A stretch of DNA of 64,000 bases, taken from positions 22,543,009 to 22,607,008 of the forward strand of contig NC_081546.1 in the NCBI RefSeq assembly GCF_901000735.1. Direction: 5' to 3'. How positions within the stretch are numbered: the stretch's first letter is position 1; every line of letters starts with the position of its first letter. The position numbers and the translations under genes were made by a program. This document shows positions 55,306-64,000 of the stretch, piece after piece. The stretch comes from Corylus avellana (taxonomy: Eukaryota; Streptophyta; Magnoliopsida; Fagales; Betulaceae). Below the pieces are notes generated by a model. The model was given only the letters and a program-made list of their open reading frames with translations, was not told the origin of the DNA and made no database searches.

Positions 55306-55915
55306 AGCCACAGCTTGTTGCTGGAGTGGGTACCAGTATTTGCTGTTGCTGGAGTGCTGGTAAATTAACTATGATAACTACAACGTTTTGTTGTAAAAAT
55401 TCAAATTCAAATTCAAGATGGATTTTTATTTTTTCTTTTGTTCTATTGAAATCAGATTTACATAGCATCTTCCTCTATTGGATTGGGATCAGTCCCTTGG
55501 TTGATCATGTCTGAGGTAACTTTCAACATTTCAAAGTGAATTTGTGCAAATCTAAGACAGCTTAGGACTCTATAGTGTTCCCGTTTCTTCTACTTTATCC
55601 TCTTGGATACCATAAAAGAGAGCAGAGAAATCATTGGGTTTATATGTAACTTGTTCTCTCCCAGATTTTCCCAATAACTGTGAAGGGGGCTGCTGGGAGT
55701 TTGGTGGTGCTGGTGAATTGGTTGGGTGCTTGGGAAATTTCCTATATCTTCAACTTTCTTATGAGTTGGAGTGCTTCAAGTAAAGAAAGCTTCCCAATTG
55801 ACATGAGAACAAGTGCATTGTCTTACAAATAATGAATATAACTTCCTTGTTTGATTTGTTTTTTCTGTTCTTTTCCAGACACTTTTTTCATCTACTATGC
55901 ATTCTCTGTGATTAT
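55306..55915 (+). pseudogene. ERD6-like sugar transporter exons (captured fragment)
   Basis: Four exons with consensus borders. 55306-55359 encodes SHSLLLEWVPVFAVAGVL. 55456-55515 encodes IYIASSSIGLGSVPWLIMSE, a conserved helix-loop of this family ('GxxPWxxMSE'). 55665-55779 encodes '[20 protein letters not shown]' and '[12 protein letters not shown]'. 55879 onward encodes 'NTFFIYYAFSV', after which the match stops. This is a contiguous part of the C-terminal half (about helices 9-12) of monosaccharide transporters of the ERD6-like (tonoplast sugar exporter) group. Introns are kept, so the copy was made from DNA, not mRNA. The N-terminal half and the C-terminal 'PETKG' signature are missing. 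It lies between a Transposase_24 relic and CACTA-like repeats. Confidence 0.88.
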
Positions 55916-56827
55916 CAGCTCATGCATTCAAGAGCACAATATTCTCCTGTCACTAAGGTGTGGACTTACTACATTTACTGAACTCTGCAGTAAATAAACT
56001 TCTTTGTCGAAAGCACTGCTACTCAATAGGCTAATTTTATTTGTTGAAAATTGGATGGTTTTTTTTACTTATTTAAGTGTAAAGTTTTCAATTTAAGTTG
56101 TGGTTTGGGCTTGAATCTCCTCACTTTTGCAAATGAAAAACAGTGAGGCAGGTTTTTTCTTGGATTCATAAATTTAATTCTCCTTGTTGCTCAGCTTGAA
56201 AGGGAAATAAAAGATATTCTTCTTTGTTAATTGCTATTGCATGAAGTTGTGCATATTTCTGATTCATTTTGGTTGGTGATGCTGCTATGTACATTGTTCA
56301 ATTATATGAAATTACTCGGTTCATTTCCACTTGCAAAGCTCTAATCCCAACACATTGCTCTGTATATAGTTAGTTATTTGTCTGTTTCTGGTATGAAATG
56401 TTGTAAATTTTTTGAGTCTTCTGAGCTTTATGGAAGGCTTCAATGTCAAGCTCGTCCTTCTTGACTCCTTGCCTGGCACCATTTTTTTTTTTTTTTTAAA
56501 GGAGAAAATATATCATAGGAGAATATACTTTATCTATGACACAAAAAGCGATATCTTAACATGGCCAAGCATTGGGTGCCACCACTTGTGTGCTTTGTGC
56601 CTCAAATGCATGTACGTGTTATGTGATAACCAAATATCCATGTTACTTTGTATGTCATCTTTGTTTGAGTACTTTGTTTTAATGCATTTTTAACACCGAC
56701 TTGGCTAACTCTTAATTAGACAGAAAAGTTGGTTTAGGTTATGTTGAATAGTCAAAAAATTATTATTATAATTATTATATTAAAAAAAGATATAATTATT
56801 ATAATTATAATTTTTTTTAAAAAAATT
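55916..56827. other. No gene seen
   Basis: T-rich sequence beyond the last ERD6-like exon, perhaps intron and flank captured with it. A frame at 56412-56693 has no recognisable domain. Confidence 0.45.
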
Positions 56828-57330
56828 CATTAGTAGCAACCGCAAAGTTGTCACTAATGATTTTTTTATTTTTTATTTAAATAGTGCCGACCTCAAGGTC
56901 GCCGCTAATGATGTTTTAAATAGTGGCGACCTCAATGTCGCTGCTAATAATTTTTTTTTTTTTCTCATTTAAATAGCGGCGACCTTAAAATCGCCGCTAA
57001 TGAGGGGTCATTAGCGGTGACTCTATGGTCACCGCTAATGAGGGGTCATTAGCGGCGACTCTGTGGTCACCGCTAATGATCTTTTAAATAGCAGCGACCT
57101 AAAGACCCCTCATTAGCGGTGACCCAAGACCCATGTCAAACTATTTTTGCTATGAAAAAGAAAAAAAAAAGTTCATTAGCGGCGACCCTAGTTGTCGCCG
57201 CTATTTAGCATTAGTGGCGGATTAGTATTGGCCACTAAATAGCGGCCTCATGTCGTCACTATTTGTAAATAGCTGCGACTTTGTACTCATTAGGGGCAAC
57301 TTTGAATCACCGCTAATGACTTTTTTTCTT
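56828..57330. repeat. Subterminal-type repeat array (TTAGCGGCGACC), family 3
   Basis: About a dozen units of 'attagcggcgacc' or 'ggtcgccgctaat' variants in both orientations with T-rich spacers. Such arrays are the subterminal regions of CACTA elements. No CACTA terminus was found on either side, so the element end is deleted or diverged. Confidence 0.7.
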
Positions 57331-57971
57331 TTAAGTGAATATATTAATATAGCATCTTGAAATAGGGTAGCAAACATATGTGGTTCATCTTCTTGAAAAC
57401 ACAATCCTCAGCACACCTTCTCCTCATAACTTGCATGCTAAGCACTACCACTCGCCAAATAGTCAAATAGGCATGGTGAGGGAGCACCTTGGCCTTGTCG
57501 ATAAAATTTTTTTTTTTTTTTTTTTTTTATGGACAAATTCAAGCCAATCTTACTGCATTATTGTCAGAATAAGCAGAAGCACACTGTTTGATGCAATGGC
57601 CTCATCATGGCTAGTGATGAGCTAGTCTTAGTAGCTCATAAACCTTGGATCTAGTCGCATAAAAAACTGAGATAGCTTCAAATTTGATAGATGACATTTT
57701 ATTTTGTTTTTAAACTCTGCTGCTTCTGCCAGACAAAAACTTTTGGGTGACCAAGACCAAACCTTGGGGTGGCCAAACACAAAACCTTGCAGGGGCCTTG
57801 GTATAAAACTGCAATAGTTAGAAGAAGTTTAAAAACTTAGGAGTTGCTAGGGTCCCCCACCTTGCAAGGTGGGTCCACCCCTACACTTACATGAGACACC
57901 ATAAATTTCATACATATTTCCACGAAGGAAATCAGCCAAAATGTCGAAAATGTATGCTGTGGACTAGCAAA
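57331..57971. other. 3' flank of the WAK gene
   Basis: No gene. The stretch 57680-57880 ('ttgggtgaccaagaccaaacc.tggggtgg', 'ccaccttgcaaggtgggtccacccct') is repeat-like. WAK 3' UTR presumably lies at 57750-57971. Confidence 0.4.
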
Positions 57972-60900
57972 CTATCTGCCCTTAATTGTGCCATCGTACG
58001 CGACAGTAGTTGTGACCGTAGAAGAATTGCTAGTGCCAGCATCAATGCTAAAAGATTGTGTAGAGTTAGTGACCACGTACTTAGTCTCTTCTGTCTTGAG
58101 ATCGACCTTTTCCTGTGGATTTTTTTTCATATTTCTCAAACCCTCGAGCTCCATTGCCACCTCTTTCATAGAGGGCCTATCCTCTCCTCTTACACTCAAG
58201 CACTTTTTTGCAAGATTAGCCACTTCCTTTAATTCCTCAATATTACCCTCATTTACAATGTGATTGTCAAGAATTTGAAGTAGACGATCCTCAATCACCG
58301 AAGAAACAAAGTACATAGCAAGATTTCTTTCACCTTCTGTCTTATCAGACAAGATTGCCCTCCTACCTGTCAATAACTCCGCCACAACAACTCCAAAACT
58401 GTAGACATCACTTTTTTCTGTTAGTTGGCCACTATGAAAATACTCCGGGTCTAAGTACCCGAAAGTTCCCTGCACCAAAGTGTTTACTTGTGTTTCATCA
58501 AGAGAAATCAGCCTTGAAGCTCCAAAGTCTGCCACTTTTGCAGTGAGGTTATCATCTAAAAGTATATTTGCAGTTTTTACATCTCTATGAATAATTGGCA
58601 TAGAAGCTTCAGAGTGTAAGTATGCGAGTGCTCCTGCACTTTCCACTGCTATCTTCATACGGTTTTCCCATGAAAGTGAGAATAAGTGACTTTTATAATG
58701 AATGTGCTCAAAGAGAGTCCCATTTGTGATGAATTCATAAACTAGTATGGGCACTCTTGTTTCAAGACAACAACCCAATAGCTTAACCACATTTCTATGG
58801 TTGATTTGGGTAAGTAAACACACCTCGTTTATGAATTGTTTAGTTTGGCTACGATCAAAAACTTTGGACTTCTTAATGGCAACCGCTTTGTTACCTGGTA
58901 ATACTCCTTTGAAAACAATTCCATTGCCTCCTTGGCCAAGAATTTTACTCTCGTCGTAATTGTTAGTGGCCTTTTTAAGCTCTTTTGTACTAAAGATTTT
59001 TGCTGGCTCTACAGACCCTTCGAAATTTGAGAGTTGTTGTTGTAACATTAAGCCCCCGTTTTGTTTGAAAAATTTCTCCTTAAGCTTGATGAGCTTTCTT
59101 CTTTTCAATCCCCAATATATCCAAGAAGCTCCAACGAGCAATACTAAGAAGCCTATGCCAATACCTACAGATGTAAAAACATGCATTTGGACCAAAATGA
59201 ATACCATCGTCTTTGTTACAACAGATGCATTGAAACAGTTGAGAACCAAATATATTGCATTTTGAAGATAATAAGATGCCTATGTCAAAGCTTGTGAAAT
59301 GTCAACTACAGTCTTTAAAACACTTTTTCTTTTTTTTTTCAAAAAAAAAGAAAAAGTATAAAACTACAGTCATCTTACGGACTCCAGCCTTCAGACTTCT
59401 CTTAATTAAGTTCACGTCTCCCAGAGCTTACACCTTCTGTTCCTGTGAGGTTGGTCAAACCATCCTTAAGAGGTTTCACGGGTCGTGGAACCACTCATCT
59501 AAGGGGTGCTAGGGTGGTCCAACAACCAACAACCTCCTCCACCCTCAATTTTTAGCTTCACCTTTTTGTTTCAATTTTTTAAAACATTTTTAAGAAAACT
59601 TCATTTAAGCCTTCCAAATTTTTATCACCTTTTCAATCACCTCTCAAAGGTATAAAATAAATAAATAAATAATCAATTTAGTGTATTCAACGTTTAAAAA
59701 TTTACAATCTCACCCATCATTATAATTTTTTGTTAAATCCTAATGGAAGCCTTGAAAATTTTCAAAATACCCTTTCTTAAAAAAAATAAAAAAGATAAAA
59801 AAGAAAGAAAAGAAAAGAAAGAGAAATGGTCAATGGGTCACCAGACCCACCTTGTGACCGGGTTATGCGGCAAGCTGTGGGCCACCAACAAACTCACTTT
59901 TTTAAGATAGGTTTGTAAATTTATAAAGTTTACAGCGGTAGGCATATCACTCCAATATGACTTTAAACCCTAATGGGAGGAGTGACATGGCAAATTTATT
60001 AAAGTTTGATATATTAAATCAAAAGTTTTTGAATTTTAGGAAGAGTAATTGCAAAAATAATTAAAATTCACAGAATTAAGTGACGTTTTTCCAAGAATTT
60101 TATAATGTATAGTTGATATTTCAAATGGCTTTTATTAGGAAATCTATTGAAAATGCAATGGAAGAATTGAGTGAAAAATGACTAAATCCTAATATTACCT
60201 AAAATGGCCCGAATTGACATTTGTTATTTTTATTTAAAAAGTTCTTTTCTCCGCATAAGCAAAAGTAGTGTCTAGGACTTTCAAATGGCAAAAGAATGGA
60301 TGACCTATTTTTGGATATCGGGAAACTAAATCCCTTCATGGAATAAATTTTTTATTTTTTATTTTAAAAAATAACTGCTCCCAAAAAATTATAATACAAT
60401 TCTTATATATTTATATATACTTACCGAGTAAAAGAGGGATACTCCTATAGCGGGTGACTATAAGACGGCACCCTGTTCCATTTTTCATCCCATCACCTTC
60501 GTAGCCCTTGGGACAATCACACTTGAAACTCCCCGGAATGTTGGTGCAAGTCGTATTGCAGGGATTTGAAATTTCGCACTCATTAATATCTGAAACACAA
60601 TACATTAATATAGTAGTTATATAAAGGAACTTGTAATATTCTTGTTCAAATGAAAATTCACCCCCACAAACTAGGGAATGCGATCCTCTCGATTTTAAAG
60701 GAAATTGAGAGGCACCAATTTAGTAAAATAAAAGAGTAAAATGGTCTTAAAAAAATTAAAAAGATCATTTTGTCCTCCTATATTGTACTAAGTACTAACC
60801 ATTTCTTTCTATTTCCTTTGGGACAAACTAGCTAGTAGCATTCTCATCCGTCTCCTTAAATTTATTTCCTATTTTAGCTAAAAAAAATCACAGATCTTTA

Positions 60901-62086
60901 TTTTAATTATTTACTTTTCCAAATCACCTACGTTTGGCTCTTCAAATTAAGGATCTGCTTTCATTATTTTATTTAAATGTTATTTTTAAGATTTTTTTCT
61001 TCAATTTTTTATTCTTTGTAGCTCCAACGTTTCATAGATTTGAAGATTTGTCAATTTCTAATGATATATTTTTGAAAATTTATCTTTCTCTAAGCATCAT
61101 ATTTTCAAAATTTATATTCCTCATCATCATCAATTCATAAGTCATTCGTATATCACTACGCAATATAAAGAAAAGAAAAAATAAAAGAAGGAAAAAAAAA
61201 AAAAAAACAATATATCATTACCTTTGCAATCATTAGAGAGATATGGGTTCCCTTCATAACCTGACCGACATATGCAACGATACCCAGGACCGTTGGGGGA
61301 ATTCTCACATTCACTATGCTCTGCATTACATGCATAGGTTGTCGAATTTTTCTGAGCATCTGGGCATGTCTCCTTCCCAACTGCCCAATCAAGCACAAGC
61401 GGAAGAGTCTTTCTGTTCTGGAAATTTATAAGATCCAAGGAAGAAAAGTTGTATGCTTTTTCTTCTGCTATAAAACCGAAACTACATGGATTGAAGTCGC
61501 CTACTTTGGAGTGGTGGTTGAAGCTCCTGAGGACCACACGAAAATTCTTCATTCCATGTGGAATAGAAGTTTGGCAACAGCCAATCCCAGAGCAAGACCC
61601 GTTAACCACACTGTCAATTTTGGAACAGACTGATATGCATCCAGTCGCAAAATTCTGCTTTTCCAATGTACCTCTAATAATTGCATAAGTGTCGCAACCG
61701 AGTGCAGTGAACTTGTTCCTCGTATATGAGACAGAAAACGTTAGCAGACTGAGCTCGTAATTATAGCTGGAGGTGGTTTCGTTGTTGGGGCAATCATGGC
61801 CAATGGGGGTTGTGACTCGCAGTTCACCATCCAATGATATGTTTAGGACTTTTATATGGCCGCGGCGCAGAAATGGTGTTGAGTCATGACAAGTGATGAG
61901 AAAAGCTGGATCGAGGTAACAGCCTTCGGTTGTTCCAAATGGGTAGGGGATTTGAAGCGATCCACATGTTCTGATGCAGCTTGAATTGGTGGGTTCTGCT
62001 GCTGATGCTGATGCAGCTAATGCTGCTAAAATTATGGCCTCAAGTAGCCGTTGTTGTTGCACAAGTATTCCATGCATGCCCATCAC
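57972..62086 (-). CDS. Wall-associated receptor kinase (WAK)
   Basis: Three exons: 62086-61222, 60589-60425 and 59164-57972. All have GT/AG borders and phases that join cleanly (G|AT gives the Asp of DINEC; G|GT gives the Gly starting the membrane helix), for 740 residues. Signal peptide about 1-30; GUB_WAK pectin-binding domain ('[18 protein letters not shown]'); first EGF-like part ('[13 protein letters not shown]...[15 protein letters not shown]'); Ca2+-EGF module at about 289-330; membrane helix about 344-363. The kinase has a glycine loop GQGGNG (420-425), VAIKK lysine about 441, HRDVKTAN (Asp 528) and DFG at 546. All catalytic residues are present, and the RD motif suggests activation-loop regulation. 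WAKs sense pectin or oligogalacturonides at the cell wall. The start has a nearby second Met but fits the paralogue. No stop or frameshift. Which WAK subgroup is uncertain. Confidence 0.94.
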
Positions 62087-62297
62087 TTGCCTTCTACTCT
62101 TTCTGTAAAATTTCTTTGTGCCTGGAAAACCTTGAATGGCCTCCTTCGATCCCTTTAGGAAAGAAGCTAGGCAAGTATCTCTGCAGAGCGCACTTCAGAG
62201 AGCTTGATGTAATATGTCGTTAATTGGTGACGTTTAATGTTTGTAATATTACTCATGATTTTCCCCAAAAGCCTTAAACCACCACGAGAGTAGGGCC

Positions 62298-62573
62298 TTG
62301 TAGCGCCCCTGATTTTAAAAGTCTTATTTTATAGATATTTATTTAATGATATATTATTCATATTAGATAATGATATTTATTTTTGAGGAATTTATTAGAT
62401 CTTATGAATATTATAGGAATGAATATTGATTTAAGGTTATTATATCCCCAGATTTTAAAAGTTTTATTTTGGAGATTTATTTGATGATATTAGGTAATGA
62501 TATTTATTCTTAAGGAAATTTATTAGATTTTATGAATATTAAAGGAATGAATATGGATTTGAGGTTATTAGAT
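62298..62573 (+). repeat. Gypsy-LTR-like start with internal duplication
   Basis: TGTAGCGCCCC at 62299 resembles the 5' end of several plant gypsy LTRs. It is followed by two about 135-bp tandem units (62304-62441 and 62442-62573), both with 'cc(c)tgattttaaaagt.ttatttt' and 'atgaatatt.aaggaatgaat'. No partner LTR is in the window. Confidence 0.5.
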
Positions 62574-63593
62574 CATGATGTTTGATTTTATATGAGAGAT
62601 TATATCTTGGTTATTTTATTGGGAGATTTAAGAGATATGATAATTGATTATTATAATTTGGAGTATGATTATAATAGTCGTGATTTAATGAGGAATTCAT
62701 TGGTTTAAGATTATTAATGGAAGTTATGATTTTATTAGATTTGGTTTATTAAATTGGAGCACAACCCACTTATTCTTTCCTTAGAGCATCTCCAATTGCT
62801 TAGCTAAAAGAGTAATATTAGTTACATTTCGCTATTATTGTTCTTTTTTTAGCAATTTGGAGCTATTCATTGTACCACACCAGATTAATAAAATATTGTT
62901 TAATTTTCTTTTGTTTATTGTTTCTTTATTTACCTATTTTCACCCAACAAAATTTATTTCGCTTGCTCACAGAATTTCTTCACATAGTTGGATGAAAAAA
63001 ATTAAATGCTGAAAAAATTTAGTTCATGGAAACAAATCAATTGTAGTGGGATGGAAAAATTGAATGCATAGAAACACATGGATGGAAACAAATCAATTGC
63101 AGTTGGATGAAAAAATTTATTTATGTTATTAATTTTAAGAATTAGTACCGGCATGTGAGATGAATGTTCCTCATATGTGTTTATTTTTGTTTTTATGAAT
63201 GATTTTGATATAAGTGTTCGTTTTTCCCTTTAAATAAGTGTTGGCAGTAATATAATAATAATAAAAAAAAGAATGAGAAATAGTATTTTAAATCAAGTAG
63301 AGAATGAAATAGAGAATCTATTAGAGTGTATAGTAAAAAAATAATAGTTAAAGTAAAGAGTTGTACTTTTTCACTAGGTAAAATACCTAACTTATATTTT
63401 CTTTTTCCTACTTTCCCCACCTTCTTGATTTTCTTTCTTTTAACCTTCATCCTCTCACACACATAAAGCTCTCTACCCACTATCAATATATTTATTTTTA
63501 TTTTCCTTTATAACCCCATAGAGAGATTGAGAATCAGATGCATCAGAGAAGGAGATTGAGGGAGAGAAGGTGAGAAAGAGAGTTTGAGCGAGA
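62574..63593. other. No gene; MITE-like end
   Basis: 'ttagagcatctccaattgc' at 62781-62799 resembles the TTA + GAGCATCTCCAA end of common plant MITEs. No right end was found. Near 62990-63115 a 'gatggaaacaaatcaattg.agt.ggatg' unit is repeated imperfectly. A CT-rich microsatellite precedes the gap. Confidence 0.4.
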
Positions 63594-63693
63594 NNNNNNN
63601 NNNNNNNNNNNNNNNNNNNNNNNNNNNNNNNNNNNNNNNNNNNNNNNNNNNNNNNNNNNNNNNNNNNNNNNNNNNNNNNNNNNNNNNNNNNNN
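63594..63693. other. 100-N assembly gap
   Basis: Exactly 100 N next to a GA-rich (gagaaag) tract. Size unknown. Frames through it are meaningless. Confidence 0.95.
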
Positions 63694-63865
63694 ATTAATT
63701 GTTTTTGAAATCACCTTGTTTATTTTATTTTGTACGACACAATTTGAAAATTCGGAAATAGGTTGAAATATGGTTAATTTAAATTAGAAAATTGGTTTTT
63801 ACAACATAACTCCTTGTGGTTCGATCTCGCATTTGCACACGACTCGTGCGCATGCGAGTACAATT

Positions 63866-64000
63866 AAATTTGAACATCATGTAGTCTCTCACTCAAGCAC
63901 CGAAGTAGAATGTCGCTCCATGGCACTGACAATTGCTGAATTATTTTGGCTTTGAATGCAATTACAAGAACTCAGTATTCCCCTATATTCTCCTCCAACT
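63866..64000 (+). pseudogene. Copia RNase H fragment, runs off the window
   Basis: The frame gives 'EHHVVSHSSTEVECRSMALT' then 'IAELFWL', a TGA stop, then 'MQLQELSIPLYSPPT'. This is the conserved copia RNase H segment (S-R-S-S-T-E-A-E-Y-R with catalytic Glu). The stop replaces a Gln-type codon before 'MQL'. Sequence upstream of 63866 is not copia, so the fragment is 5'-truncated. It continues past the window end. Confidence 0.85.

Noticed and set aside
57891..58263. Plus-strand frames over the WAK kinase exon
   Set aside because: Antisense shadows of the kinase coding sequence.

Overview
This window is nuclear DNA of a flowering plant. The introns have GT/AG borders, and the gene families (BAHD acyltransferase, wall-associated kinase, MLO, S-protein homologue, ERD6-like sugar transporter) are plant ones. 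LTR retrotransposons with initiator-Met-tRNA primer sites, CACTA elements and many MITEs are everywhere. A woody eudicot is my best guess from the style of the repeats, but the species cannot be read from the sequence. Two runs of exactly 100 N (9584-9683, 63594-63693) are assembly gaps of unknown true size.

Three protein-coding genes look intact. (1) A two-exon BAHD acyltransferase of the DCR (cutin) type lies on + at 2340-4923. (2) A small secreted S-protein homologue (self-incompatibility S1 family) lies on - at 22985-23413. (3) A three-exon wall-associated receptor kinase (WAK) of 740 residues lies on - at 57972-62086. All other coding sequence is broken host-gene copies or transposon genes. 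The broken host copies are: a second DCR exon 2 (32417-33238); a kinase-less WAK copy (8578-12491) joined to an MLO first-exon fragment (8389-8577); an HMA-domain (HIPP) fragment near 40.0 kb; and four consecutive exons of an ERD6-like sugar transporter at 55.3-55.9 kb.

Layout. 0-5 kb: LINE relic, then the DCR gene with a repeat present both upstream and inside its intron; the upstream copy carries a SINE, a hAT MITE and a Tourist MITE. 5-8.4 kb: short nonautonomous LTR element and a minus-strand Ty3/gypsy gag relic with its LTR. 8.4-12.6 kb: MLO/WAK chimera with CACTA and LTR insertions. 12.7-15.8 kb: MULE-type foldback element, repeat family R1, a TRIM. 15.8-22 kb: two head-to-head Copia fragments, one split by a solo LTR with perfect target duplication. 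22-23.5 kb: R1 and the S-protein homologue. 24-33.3 kb: gypsy fragments, an internally deleted Copia, a TRIM, and the DCR exon-2 duplicate. 35.6-39 kb: a complete nonautonomous LTR element. 40-46.6 kb: gene and element relics, MULE and Harbinger MITEs, two solo LTRs. 46.6-52.7 kb: a complete CACTA element inserted in R1. 52.8-57.3 kb: En/Spm-type Transposase_24 gene relic, ERD6-like exons and a subterminal repeat array, probably parts of a second, gene-capturing CACTA. 57.9-62.1 kb: the intact WAK. The last bases hold a Copia RNase H fragment.

The three intact genes plausibly act at the cell surface (cutin assembly, secreted peptide signalling, cell-wall sensing), but nothing in the sequence shows that they work together. 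The strongest theme is exon shuffling: at least five host genes have been partly copied, truncated or captured among transposons in 64 kb.
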